Source: Oxalobacteraceae bacterium
GTDB lineage: Bacteria; Pseudomonadota; Gammaproteobacteria; Burkholderiales; Burkholderiaceae_D
DNA length: 23,864 bases
Direction of reading: 5' to 3'
NCBI GenBank assembly: GCA_003537575.1
Contig: DPRS01000031.1
Coordinates: forward strand, 74,470-98,333
The translations under genes were made by a program, and so were the position numbers. Shown piece after piece: positions 1-8,713 of this stretch. Under the pieces are notes generated by a model, which was not told the DNA's origin, ran no database searches, and was given only the letters and a program-made list of their open reading frames with translations. Position 1 is the stretch's first letter, and the number at the start of each line of letters is the position of its first letter.

Positions 1-1
1 C

Positions 2-1420
2 GGCAAGGGACGCGACTTCGGCCACGTGCAGCGCGCCCTCGAGGCGCTGGAGGCGGCTTATCATCAGCGCGGCTACAAGCTGGTGCAGGTGGTGCTGCCG
101 GAGCAGGAGTTGAACCAGGGCGTGGTGCGCCTGCGCGTGGTGGAAACCCGCATCGGCAGCGTGACGGTACAGGGCAATCGTTTCTTCGATGCCGCCAACG
201 TGCGTCGCAGCCTGCCCGGCCTGCGTGAGGGGGAAGTGCCCGCCATCGATGATGTATCCGCCAGCCTGCGCATGGCCAATGAAAGCCCGGCCAAGAAAAC
301 CACGCTGAACCTGCAAGGGGGCGAGCAGGAGGGCGTGATCGATGCCGTGCTGAAGGTGCAGGATGAAAAGCCGTGGACCATTGGCATGAATCTGGATAAT
401 GCGGGACAGCCCGCCACCGGCCGCACCAATCTTGGCGTGCTGTTCCAGCAGGCCAACGTCGCCGGGCTCGATCATGTGCTGAGCCTGCAGTACCAGACTA
501 CGGTGGAAGAGCCGAACCGCGTCGGCGTGTACGGCGTCGGCTACCACATTCCGCTCTATGGGCTGGGCGATTCGATCGATCTGTTCGGCAGCTATTCCGA
601 TGTCGATTCCGGCACGGTGTCGGCCGGCCTGGTCAACCTGAACATCAGCGGCCGCGGCACGGTGCTGGGTGCGCGCTACAATCAGACGCTGGCACGCCGC
701 GGCGAATACGATGCGAAGCTGATTTACGGCGTCGACTACAAGGCTTACCAGAGCGATGTGCAAATTCCCGGCGTGCCGCTGCAGCTGGGTAACGACGTCA
801 CGGTGCGGCCGCTCAGCCTGACCTACGCCGGCACCTGGACTCCGGGCGCCAGCGCGCTGAATTACTATGTCAGCGCCATCCATAATCTGCCTGGCGGCGA
901 GAACGGCGGCGCCAGGGACTTCAATCTGGCCCGGCTCGGGGCGCCGGCCTCTTACAAGATGGTGCGTTTCGGCGCCAGCCTGAGCCAGGCATTTGCCAAC
1001 GACTGGCAAATGCGGCTGATGTTCAACGGCCAGCGCACGCCCGATCCGCTGGTGCCGGGCGAGCAGTTCGGCGCCGGCGGCGCCAGTTCCGTGCGTGGCT
1101 TCCATGAACGCGAAGTCATCAACGATTCCGGCTACTACGGCAGCGCGGAAATCTATACGCCCAACCTGTGCGCCGGCTTGCCGTGGGGCGGCGCGCAATG
1201 TCGGGCGCTCGGCTTTATCGATGGCGCCAGGCTGGCCCGCAACAGGCCGCTTCCAGGCGAACAGACGCGCGATTCCATCAGCAGCGTCGGTCTCGGCTTG
1301 CGCATCTTGCTGCAAAAGCAGTTGGCCATGCAGCTCGATTTCGGTCATGCCATGGAGGGTGGCGCCACCACTTCCAGCAGCGACAACCGCCTCCATTTCA
1401 AGATGAATCTGTCGTATTAG
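2..1420 (+). CDS. TpsB/FhaC-family outer-membrane transporter (5' end cut by window)
   Basis: Outer-membrane pore of a two-partner (type Vb) secretion system, expected to export the FHA-type protein encoded directly downstream. The frame is open to the window edge, so the signal peptide and the first POTRA domain lie outside; a GTG at 26 lies inside the conserved POTRA sequence and is not a real start. What remains begins with a ShlB-type POTRA segment (RALEALEAAYHQRGY), followed by a second POTRA part (VETRIGSVTVQGNRFF) and then about 350 residues of amphipathic beta strands. The Omp85/TpsB hallmark VRGF (bases 1091-1102) follows a Gly-rich loop, and the protein ends on an aromatic residue (NLSY), as outer-membrane barrels do. 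The stop lies 30 bases before the chosen start of the exoprotein gene, so the two are probably cotranscribed. Family assignment is firm; specificity for the neighbour is inferred from adjacency. Confidence 0.93.
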   Translation, partial: GKGRDFGHVQRALEALEAAYHQRGYKLVQVVLPEQELNQGVVRLRVVETRIGSVTVQGNRFFDAANVRRSLPGLREGEVPAIDDVSASLRMANESPAKKTTLNLQGGEQEGVIDAVLKVQDEKPWTIGMNLDNAGQPATGRTNLGVLFQQANVAGLDHVLSLQYQTTVEEPNRVGVYGVGYHIPLYGLGDSIDLFGSYSDVDSGTVSAGLVNLNISGRGTVLGARYNQTLARRGEYDAKLIYGVDYKAYQSDVQIPGVPLQLGNDVTVRPLSLTYAGTWTPGASALNYYVSAIHNLPGGENGGARDFNLARLGAPASYKMVRFGASLSQAFANDWQMRLMFNGQRTPDPLVPGEQFGAGGASSVRGFHEREVINDSGYYGSAEIYTPNLCAGLPWGGAQCRALGFIDGARLARNRPLPGEQTRDSISSVGLGLRILLQKQLAMQLDFGHAMEGGATTSSSDNRLHFKMNLSY

Positions 1421-1450
1421 GACGATCCGGCCATGACGAGGAAACAGGAT

Positions 1451-4400
1451 ATGAACAAGCACGTCATCCAGCAGGGCCGCGGCAACGCGCGGCAGCAGGG
1501 CGGCTTTCACCGCAAGCTGTTGCCGGTGCTGATTGCCGCCTGCTTTGGCGCTGGTCAGGTGCAGGCAAATCCGCTCGGCGCGCAAGTGATCAACGGCCAG
1601 GTGAGCATTGCGAGCCAGGGCAATGTCTTGACCGTGACCAATTCGCCGGGCGCCATCATCAACTGGCAGAGTTTTTCCATCGGCGCGGGCGAATTGACGC
1701 GCTTCGTGCAACAGGGCGCCTCCAGCACGGTGCTGAACCGCATCATCGGACAGGACCCGAGCCGGATCCTCGGCGCGCTGCAATCCAACGGCCGCGTCTT
1801 TCTGATCAATCCGAACGGCATCCTGTTCGGCCAGGGTGCGCAAGTCAACGTCGCCGGCCTGGTGGCCTCCACGCTCAACATCAGCAACGAGGATTTTCTT
1901 GCCGGCCGGCTGAAATTTCAGGCTGGCGACAAGGCTGCCAGCTTGCAGAACCAGGGCAGCATCGCGACGCCGGGTGGCGGGCAGATTTACCTGATCGCGC
2001 CGAACGTGGAAAACAGCGGCATCCTGACTTCCCCCAAGGGAGAAGTCGTGCTGGCGGCGGGCCATAGCGTGCACCTGGTCGATGGTGCCAATCCTGAGCT
2101 GCATGTGGTAGTGAGCGCGCCGGATAACCAGGCACTGAACCTTGGCCAGGTAGTGGCGGAAGGCGGCAAGATCGGCATTTACGGTGCGCTGGTGAAGCAG
2201 CGCGGCCTGGTCAGCGCTAATAGCGCGGTGGTTGGCGAGAACGGCAAGATCGTTTTCAAGGCCAGCAAGGATGCGCTGCTGGAAGCCGGCAGCCGCACCA
2301 CGGCCACCGGCGCCGGCAGCGGCGGCACCGTACACGTGCTGGGCGAGCGCGTCGGCCTGAGCGGCGATGCGAAGATCGACGTCAGCGGGCAGACCGGCGG
2401 CGGCACGGTGCTGGTGGGCGGCGATTACCAGGGCAAGAATGCCGATGTGATGAACGCCAGGCAGGTGTATTTCGGCCAGGATGCCGAGGTTAGGGCAGAT
2501 GCTCTGGACAATGGCGACGGCGGCAAGGTGATTCTGTGGGCGGATGAAACCACGCGGGCCTACGGCAGCATTTCCGCGCGCGGCGGGCAGCAGGGCGGCA
2601 ACGGCGGCTTTGTCGAGACTTCCGGCAAGCAGAACCTCGATTTCAATGCCCGCATCGATACCACGGCGCCGAAAGGACAGGCCGGCATGGCATTGCTGGA
2701 CCCGGATACGTTGACGATCGTGGCCTCCGGCGGCGCAAATGATGGCGAAGTTTCGCCGACTGACGGAAACATATTCGTCACAGAGGGCGTCGGTAGCGGC
2801 TATAGCGTCAGCGAAACCGCGCTGGAAAACATTGCCAGTACGACCAACGTCTGGCTGCAGGCGAGCGGGCAGATTACGGTTGATACGCTGTTTGACGGCA
2901 TCCTGAGTTTTCAGCAAGGTCCCGGAGGGCAGGTCAAGATCGAATCCACTACCAGCGGTGGCATCAGATTCCAGGCGCCGACGGACACTCTCATGACCAA
3001 TGGCGCCAGCGTGGAGTTGCGGGCCGGCGGCAGCGGCAGCCTCGATATCGGCAAGATCCGCACCAATGGCGGCGCGGTCACCATGAATGCTGCCGGCACG
3101 TTAACGACTGGAGAAATTATTTCGACCAATGGCTCAACAGCCGGCAATATCAGTTTAACTTCCGGTGGATTGATGACACTCGGAAGAAACGGCGGAATCA
3201 ATGCCAGTGCGCCGGCTTCGGGAAACATTACGCTGAACGCCAATGGTGCGATTCACATGCAGAATGGTTATATGATTTCCGGTAACCAGTTGCATATGAC
3301 GGCAAATGGCGGGATTAATGACGGTAATCCAACGCCAGGCTCGATCGCTACCGAGGTCAATTCCATTCAGTTACAAAATTCCGGTGCCGGCGATATCCAT
3401 ATCTGGAATACCAGCGCTGCGCTGGCCATCGACAACCTGGATGGAACAGGCAATGGTATCCGGCAGCAAAGCGGCGGACAGAATATCTATATCGATACGA
3501 ACGGTTCACTGACTATAAATGCGCCCGTCACAACCGATAATGGAAACATCGAGTTGTGGGCGGGATCCGGCGCGCTGAACAATTACACCAATATTGCTGC
3601 CAGCAATGGATATGTCAATCTAAGCACTTCCAGCGGGAATATTGTCAATGCCAACGCCGCCGCGATAGCGGCCGGGAATGGCGATGCCTACCTGACATCG
3701 GGCGGCATCATCGATAACATGGGCAGCATCTCGGCCAGTGGCGGTTCGACTGTTCTCGATGCGATGGCTGGCATCAACCATTCTGGCCAGATCAGCAATG
3801 CCGGCGGCTCTGGCTATGTTGAATTGTATGCCTATTCGCCAGACGCGCTGATCAGCACCGCCCCGGGGTCGCAGATCATCAATAATGGCGGGGCGATTGA
3901 ACTGATCGCAGACCGGATGGCCTTGTCGGGAACGGTCAATGCCGGCACAACGGGGCATGTCGTCCTGACCCCCTTCAGCAGCGACAATGCCATCCATGTG
4001 GGCACGGGCGCCACGGATGCGACAGCAGCAACACTGGAATTGTCCGTATCGGAATTAAATCAGGTCAGGGCCGGACATCTGGTTATCGGCGATGGCTCCA
4101 ATGGCGCCATCGATATCAAGACAGCCTTGTTCAGTGGCACAAGCGGCGCGCTAGAATTCGTCACTTCCGGCTTGGTGCTGCAATCCGCCGACACCATCAG
4201 CCAGCAGGCCGGCGCCATCATTGCCGGCGGATCGTCCGTGGCTGCCTACGGCGCCGCAGTCAATCTGATGGAGAGCAATTCGACCGGCGTCATTGCGGGC
4301 GAAGCAACAGCGGGCGATTTCCAGTACCGCTCCACGAACCAGATTACGCTGCAGAATGTCTGGGGCTATCCCGGGGTGTACGCTCCGGCTGACAAATCGA

Positions 4401-5128
4401 TCCGCCTGGTGTCCGATATGGGCATCAACCAGGCGTCGGGCAATCCGGTGGGGGGCGGCGGACATCTGGTATTGCAGGCGAAGGGATCGGTCTATCTGGA
4501 TTACAGCAGCAACGATGTCAGCAAAGTCTCGGCTGATTTATCGATGGGCGGTATGGGAACTGGCTCGTTCGCAATGCTGAATGGCACAAACCTGGCGGTC
4601 GACAGCTCGGCAACGTATGGCATTAGCGGCGTCAATACCAACAACCGCAGCGTCGAAATTGCGGTCATGCCGGGTTATACCGTCACGCAAAATGTTCCGA
4701 TCAATGCCGGTTCGGCATCGGTCAGCACCCATTCGCTCGGCTACCTGACTGGCGGAAGCAGCACGACTTTCGCAACGACCACCACCACTTCGGTGATGGC
4801 AACCACCACCACGGCAGCTACGACCACCTCTACTTCGGCGATGGCAACCACCAGCACGGGAGCCACGACCACCACCACGGCCAGCGCAACTACGACCACG
4901 ATGCCGCAAACCGTCGCGCAGGATCCGGAAATGAATAATGCCGTAACCCAGAGTTCGACCAATACGATCGTGTCCACTTCTTCCGAGGTGGCGCCGCAAG
5001 CCGGCAGCAGTACGCAGAACAATCAACAGGAAGAAGAGGACGCGCCGCGCAGCAGCGATGCAATTACCCGGGAAGAGCAAACTGGAGCAAGTAAAAATGA
5101 AGTCGCGCAAAAACTTTACTGCAATTAG
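1451..5128 (+). CDS. FHA-type two-partner secretion exoprotein (TpsA)
   Basis: Large secreted beta-helical protein of the filamentous haemagglutinin type, probably an adhesin or biofilm factor, exported by the upstream TpsB. The N-terminus has basic residues and a hydrophobic stretch (LLPVLIAACFGAG) ending in VQA, a signal peptide. The TPS domain follows (about residues 36-300) with the hallmark NPNG near residue 120 in RVFLINPNGILFG. Later comes GGFVETSGK and LLDPDTLTI, common in FHA-like proteins, then hundreds of residues of short Gly/Asn/Ser-rich beta-helix repeats. The C-terminus carries a Thr-rich tandem repeat and an acidic tail. I chose ATG 1451 because GAGGAAACAGG precedes it closely; ATG 1433 in frame, with AGGA upstream, is an alternative. 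Bases from about 3100 to 4600 look visibly richer in A/T than the flanks, which fits a faster-evolving passenger. The end overlaps the next gene by 32 bases. Confidence 0.92.
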   Translation: MNKHVIQQGRGNARQQGGFHRKLLPVLIAACFGAGQVQANPLGAQVINGQVSIASQGNVLTVTNSPGAIINWQSFSIGAGELTRFVQQGASSTVLNRIIGQDPSRILGALQSNGRVFLINPNGILFGQGAQVNVAGLVASTLNISNEDFLAGRLKFQAGDKAASLQNQGSIATPGGGQIYLIAPNVENSGILTSPKGEVVLAAGHSVHLVDGANPELHVVVSAPDNQALNLGQVVAEGGKIGIYGALVKQRGLVSANSAVVGENGKIVFKASKDALLEAGSRTTATGAGSGGTVHVLGERVGLSGDAKIDVSGQTGGGTVLVGGDYQGKNADVMNARQVYFGQDAEVRADALDNGDGGKVILWADETTRAYGSISARGGQQGGNGGFVETSGKQNLDFNARIDTTAPKGQAGMALLDPDTLTIVASGGANDGEVSPTDGNIFVTEGVGSGYSVSETALENIASTTNVWLQASGQITVDTLFDGILSFQQGPGGQVKIESTTSGGIRFQAPTDTLMTNGASVELRAGGSGSLDIGKIRTNGGAVTMNAAGTLTTGEIISTNGSTAGNISLTSGGLMTLGRNGGINASAPASGNITLNANGAIHMQNGYMISGNQLHMTANGGINDGNPTPGSIATEVNSIQLQNSGAGDIHIWNTSAALAIDNLDGTGNGIRQQSGGQNIYIDTNGSLTINAPVTTDNGNIELWAGSGALNNYTNIAASNGYVNLSTSSGNIVNANAAAIAAGNGDAYLTSGGIIDNMGSISASGGSTVLDAMAGINHSGQISNAGGSGYVELYAYSPDALISTAPGSQIINNGGAIELIADRMALSGTVNAGTTGHVVLTPFSSDNAIHVGTGATDATAATLELSVSELNQVRAGHLVIGDGSNGAIDIKTALFSGTSGALEFVTSGLVLQSADTISQQAGAIIAGGSSVAAYGAAVNLMESNSTGVIAGEATAGDFQYRSTNQITLQNVWGYPGVYAPADKSIRLVSDMGINQASGNPVGGGGHLVLQAKGSVYLDYSSNDVSKVSADLSMGGMGTGSFAMLNGTNLAVDSSATYGISGVNTNNRSVEIAVMPGYTVTQNVPINAGSASVSTHSLGYLTGGSSTTFATTTTTSVMATTTTAATTTSTSAMATTSTGATTTTTASATTTTMPQTVAQDPEMNNAVTQSSTNTIVSTSSEVAPQAGSSTQNNQQEEEDAPRSSDAITREEQTGASKNEVAQKLYCN
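4787..4876 (+). repeat. 45-bp tandem repeat (two copies) coding a Thr-rich segment
   Basis: Two adjacent 45-base units (4787-4831 and 4832-4876) encode TSVMATTTTAATTTS and TSAMATTSTGATTTT. They sit in a longer Thr/Ala-rich tract of the exoprotein, about residues 1107-1152. Such tracts usually form extended, flexible stalks or linkers, and unit number can change by slippage. No function is shown by the sequence itself. Confidence 0.85.
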
Positions 5129-5999
5129 CACCTGGCTACCGCTGCTGTTGCTGCCGCTTGGCTGGCAGGCCCATGCGGGGCAGGTGGCCGGTACGGTTGC
5201 CGACCTGAACGGACCGCTGCTGGCGAAGAAAGCCGATGGCACGGTCAAAGTGCTGTCGCATAAATCACTGGTCGAACAGGGTGATTTGCTTGTCACTGAA
5301 AAGGAGACCTATGCCCGCATCAGGTTCCTCGACAATAGCGAGGTGACCCTGCGGCCGAGTACGCAATTCAAGATCGACAGCTTTTCTTTTGAGCAGGACA
5401 AGCCGCAAAACGACAGCGCCTTGTACAGCCTGATCAAGGGCGGCTTGCGGGCGGTGTCCGGCGCAGTCGGCAAACGCAGTCGGGAACGCACCGGCCTCAA
5501 CACGCCGGCGGCAACCATCGGCATTCGCGGCACTACCTATGTTGCCGAATACATTCCGCCGGCCTCAAGCGAAGTCGCCGCATGGGGAAACTCCGCGATT
5601 GCTGCAGCTGGCGAGTGGACGTCCTATGGCTGGCCAGCCAGTGGCATGACCATGAGCGATGCCGTGAGCGGGGCGCCCTTGCCGGAGATCTTGCCGATCA
5701 GGACACAGGCTGACATGATGGTGGCGCAGGCAGTTTCGGGAATGATGCCGGAAGGGCGTGCTCCCGGCTTGTACGTCCAGGTGCTCGATGGGATGATCAA
5801 TGTGTCCAACAAGGGCGGGACACTGAATTTCTCGGCCGGGCAGTTCGGTTATGCGCCCAGCTTGAATCTGCCGCCTGTGATCGTGCCGTCCAACCCGGGC
5901 ATGCAATTCACGCCGCCGCCGACATTTTCTTCATCATCCGGCCCTGCCGGCGGCAGCCCGGGCAATGGCGATGCTGCCATCAATTGCGAAGTGCGCTAA
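5097..5999 (+). CDS. exported FecR-domain protein
   Basis: A 300-residue protein with an N-terminal signal sequence (basic MKSRK, hydrophobic WLPLLLLPLGW, AHA before Gly) and a FecR domain at about residues 35-170. The typical FecR pattern is visible: ARIRFLDNSEVTLRPSTQFKI, then LIKGGLRAVSG and NTPAATIGIRGTTY. It lacks the N-terminal cytoplasmic anti-sigma region of classical FecR regulators and has no lipobox, so it is probably periplasmic or surface-associated. A second conserved-looking part (LYVQVLDGMINVSNKGGTLNFSAGQFGY) and a Pro/Ser/Gly-rich tail follow. ATG 5097 is chosen because GGAG lies 8 bases upstream and the signal peptide starts there; an in-frame ATG at 5058 would add 13 residues without a good ribosome site. 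It overlaps the end of the exoprotein gene, suggesting translational coupling and a shared role in assembly or anchoring, which is inference. Confidence 0.88.
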   Translation: MKSRKNFTAISTWLPLLLLPLGWQAHAGQVAGTVADLNGPLLAKKADGTVKVLSHKSLVEQGDLLVTEKETYARIRFLDNSEVTLRPSTQFKIDSFSFEQDKPQNDSALYSLIKGGLRAVSGAVGKRSRERTGLNTPAATIGIRGTTYVAEYIPPASSEVAAWGNSAIAAAGEWTSYGWPASGMTMSDAVSGAPLPEILPIRTQADMMVAQAVSGMMPEGRAPGLYVQVLDGMINVSNKGGTLNFSAGQFGYAPSLNLPPVIVPSNPGMQFTPPPTFSSSSGPAGGSPGNGDAAINCEVR

Positions 6000-6019
6000 G
6001 CTGATGAAAGAACCGAACA

Positions 6020-6038
6020 CCCCGGCAAAGCGCCGGGG
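6020..6038. terminator. GC-rich hairpin between convergent genes
   Basis: Perfect 7-bp stem CCCCGGC / GCCGGGG with loop AAAGC, placed between the fecR-like stop and the stop of the opposite-strand ATPase gene. Neither side has a clean U-run (TTGTCATTT on the plus side, TTCTTTC on the minus side), so it is probably a bidirectional but imperfect terminator. Confidence 0.5.
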
Positions 6039-6043
6039 CGTTG

Positions 6044-8416
6044 TCATTTGATGCAGACCGCGCGCACCTGCTTGATGTCGGTAATCCCTGACAGGATTTT
6101 TTCGATGCCATCCATCTTCAGGGTCAGCATCCCATCCTCGAGCGCCGCCGCCAGCAGTTGCGCCACGCGGGCGTGTTCCTGCAGCAGCTTCTTGACCTTG
6201 TCGCTGCCGATCATGAGTTCGTGAAGACCGACGCGCCCCTTGTAGCCGCCGCTGCAGGCATCGCAGCCGACCGCCTTGTACAGCGTAAACTGGCCTTGCT
6301 CGTTGGCGTAATGCTTCTTCCAGTTGGCCAGCACCGCGGCGCGGCCGGCGTTCGCATCCTGTCTGAACGCTTCGGTGTTGAGCAATTCTTCGCAATATTC
6401 GTTGAGCAGTTGCTGCAATTCTTCGGCCGTAGGCGTGTAGGCGATCTTGCACTTGCCGCACAGCCGCTTGGCCAGGCGCTGTGCCAGGATGCCGAGCAGG
6501 GCATCGGCGAAGTTGAACGGGTCCATGCCCATGTCGAGCAGGCGCACGATGGATTCCGGCGCGCTGTTGGTGTGCAAGGTGGAAAACACCAGGTGGCCGG
6601 TCAGCGAAGCTTCGATGCCCATCGCCACGGTTTCCTTGTCACGCATTTCACCGACCATGATGATGTCCGGGTCGGCGCGCAGGAAGGCGCGCATGGCGGT
6701 GGCGAAGTCGAGGCCGGACTTGCGGTTGACCTGGACCTGGCGCAAGCCTTTCTGGGTGATTTCGACCGGGTCTTCGGCGGTCCAGATCTTGGTGTCGGGC
6801 GTGTTGAGGTAGTTGAGCACCGAATGCAACGTGGTGGTCTTGCCGGAGCCGGTCGGGCCGCAGACGAAGAAAAGGCCGTAAGGCTTGCTGACGGTGTCCC
6901 TCAGTCGCACCAGGTTATGCGGCAGCACGCCCAGCTTGTCGAGCGGGATAGGCTCGCCGGCGGCGAGGATGCGCATGACGATGTCTTCGACGCCGCCGGC
7001 CGAGGGGATGGTGGCGACGCGCAGCTCGATGTCGAGCGGGCCGAATTTCTTGAACTTGATCTTGCCGTCCTGCGGCTTGCGTCGCTCGGAAATGTCGAGA
7101 TCGCACATGATCTTGATGCGGGCGGCGATGGCGCTGCGATAGCTGGCGGGAATCTCGATGTAAGGTTCCAGCGAGCCATCCTTGCGGAAGCGGATCTGCG
7201 TCTTTTCCTTGCCGGGGCGCGGCTCGATATGGATGTCGGAAGCACCCTGGCGGTAGGCGTCGACGATGATCTTGTTGACCAGCTTGACCAGTTCATTGTC
7301 GGCGGCGGCTGACAGCTCGACTTCGGCAACCTCGCCGGCATCGTCTTCGCTGTCTTCCATGTCCGACAGCAGGTCACCGACCGAGGTGCTGTCTTCCTGG
7401 GGGCCATAGAACAGGTCGAGGGTCTGGCGGAAATCCAGCCTGGTGGTGACGCGAAAAACAAAGCGGGATTTCGGAAAGATGTTGGCCAGGATGCGGTTGT
7501 TCCTCACGTGTTCCGGGTCGGTGGAAATGATGACGATTCCCTCGGGCGTTTCTTCTGCCGGCAGCCACTGGTTTTGTTCGACAAAGTCGCGTTTGAGATT
7601 TTTCAGCAGGTCCAGCGGCTTGACGCGTTCCGGCTTGTGCGGCTCGTAAGGCACGCCGTAAAACCTGGCGAGCGCCTGGCCCACCGTCGCCAGCTTGAGC
7701 TGGAATTCGCTGACCAGCACTTCTTCGATGTCGACGTTCTTGCGGCGCGCCGAGCGCGTGGCCAGCTCGAATTCAGGCGCGGAAAGCACCGCGTCAGCCA
7801 CCAGCGAATCGTATTTGGAGCGCACCAGCGGCGACGGCTTCAGGCGCTGGGTAAAGGCGATCGCCAGGGTGGCGCACAATTCCTTGACGCCTTCTTCGGC
7901 GACTTCGGTAAATGGCGCGCCGGAGCGATTATTAATCAGCTGGATCACGCCGAGCAGTTCGCTGCTTTGCGCATCCAGCAAGGGAGCGATCAGCATCTGT
8001 TTGGTGCGGTAGCCGGTGCGGCGGTCGACCTCGCGCAGGAAGGTCAATGGCGGCGTGTGCGATTTCAGCTCGTCTTCGTCATAGACATCGTTGAGGCGCA
8101 CGGTGCGCTTGAAATGGGCGGCGTAGCCGGCGATGCTTTGCGGCGAAATCGGCAGTTCCAGGTCGGAAAAGGAATTCAGGCCAGTCTTGACCTTGGAGAC
8201 AATGAAGGATTTGTCGTTGCTGACCGCATAGATGGTGATGCGGTCGCAATCGAACAGTTCGCAAATGTCCTTGGGCAGATCGAGCATGATCTGGTCCAGG
8301 TTGCCGGTGGCGTGGATCTTGTTGGTGACGGCGTGCAGCTTCTGGAGGAATTGCAGGCGGCTGTCGGCGCTGACAACCGCGAGATGGTTGGTTTGGGGAC
8401 TCAGGGCAGTGCTCAT
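6044..8416 (-). CDS. GAF-domain GspE/PilB-type secretion ATPase (orphan)
   Basis: Predicted hexameric cytoplasmic ATPase of the type II secretion / type IV pilus assembly class with an N-terminal GAF sensor. Numbering from 8416 (790 aa): GAF at about 15-185; a GspE/MshE-like N-terminal domain at about 200-340; then the motor, with DIHIEP, Walker A GPTGSGKTTT (520-529), the Asp-box TAEDPVE, Walker B DPDIIMVGEMRD (582-593) and the His box TLHTNSA. A zinc-binding tetracysteine is present (C653, C656, C718, C721). All catalytic motifs look intact, so it should be active. No gspF/pilC, secretin or prepilin genes are adjacent, so it is an orphan; it could serve pili encoded elsewhere. GAF domains often bind cyclic nucleotides, and a cAMP/c-di-GMP gene set is divergent to it. 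The start is uncertain: neither 8416 nor the upstream in-frame ATG at 8470 has a clear Shine-Dalgarno sequence. Confidence 0.9.
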   Translation of the reverse strand: MSTALSPQTNHLAVVSADSRLQFLQKLHAVTNKIHATGNLDQIMLDLPKDICELFDCDRITIYAVSNDKSFIVSKVKTGLNSFSDLELPISPQSIAGYAAHFKRTVRLNDVYDEDELKSHTPPLTFLREVDRRTGYRTKQMLIAPLLDAQSSELLGVIQLINNRSGAPFTEVAEEGVKELCATLAIAFTQRLKPSPLVRSKYDSLVADAVLSAPEFELATRSARRKNVDIEEVLVSEFQLKLATVGQALARFYGVPYEPHKPERVKPLDLLKNLKRDFVEQNQWLPAEETPEGIVIISTDPEHVRNNRILANIFPKSRFVFRVTTRLDFRQTLDLFYGPQEDSTSVGDLLSDMEDSEDDAGEVAEVELSAAADNELVKLVNKIIVDAYRQGASDIHIEPRPGKEKTQIRFRKDGSLEPYIEIPASYRSAIAARIKIMCDLDISERRKPQDGKIKFKKFGPLDIELRVATIPSAGGVEDIVMRILAAGEPIPLDKLGVLPHNLVRLRDTVSKPYGLFFVCGPTGSGKTTTLHSVLNYLNTPDTKIWTAEDPVEITQKGLRQVQVNRKSGLDFATAMRAFLRADPDIIMVGEMRDKETVAMGIEASLTGHLVFSTLHTNSAPESIVRLLDMGMDPFNFADALLGILAQRLAKRLCGKCKIAYTPTAEELQQLLNEYCEELLNTEAFRQDANAGRAAVLANWKKHYANEQGQFTLYKAVGCDACSGGYKGRVGLHELMIGSDKVKKLLQEHARVAQLLAAALEDGMLTLKMDGIEKILSGITDIKQVRAVCIK

Positions 8417-8486
8417 GTCATTATTTTCATTGAGAAGCAGCGGAAAGGCCGGCAGGCAATCCCGGACCATGAAAATGTATCATGCC

Positions 8487-8501
8487 ATGGAACATTTCCA
8501 T
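8487..8501. promoter_or_regulatory. 15-bp perfect hyphenated palindrome, possible operator
   Basis: ATGGAA-CAT-TTCCAT is a perfect 6-3-6 inverted repeat about 70 bp upstream of the preferred ATPase start, in the 297-bp divergent spacer (8417-8713). A dimeric regulator site is plausible; the protein is unknown. Confidence 0.3.
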
Positions 8502-8651
8502 TGGTAAATAGGAATCACCAATTCCCGAAAAATGGCGCAAATTCATTTATAAAACGTCTTTTTCGTGCTTTTGTCTCAGTGTAGCTGACGTTAAATGCAA
8601 TTATCTGGGGCAACATTTCTTGATTACAATATGATATCTTTCCAGGCAGTA

Positions 8652-8670
8652 CATCTGTCCAGGACGGATG
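8652..8670. promoter_or_regulatory. 19-bp interrupted palindrome before the phosphodiesterase gene
   Basis: CATC-T-GTCC-A-GGAC-G-GATG is symmetric apart from one position pair and the centre. It lies about 45 bp upstream of the phosphodiesterase start. A possible -10 element, TATGAT (8630-8635), lies just upstream but has no convincing -35 partner. The position would suit an operator at the start of the transcript, or an mRNA leader hairpin. Confidence 0.3.
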
Positions 8671-8713
8671 GCGGCGCCGGGATATTTACAATAAAAAAGG
8701 ATTGGACGCTTCG

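Noticed and set aside
1168..2067. 299-codon plus-strand frame across the TpsB/TpsA junction
   Set aside because: Out of frame with two clear genes and rich in Arg, Gln and Gly as expected of an off-frame reading.
4538..5296. 252-codon minus-strand frame over the exoprotein end and the FecR-like start
   Set aside because: Opposite to a low-complexity Thr tract, which creates an artificial Arg/Gly-rich antisense frame; no motif.
6158..8584. Long plus-strand frames opposite the GAF/GspE gene (6158-7312 and 7508-8584)
   Set aside because: They are antisense to a gene with complete catalytic motifs and have low-complexity composition without motifs.
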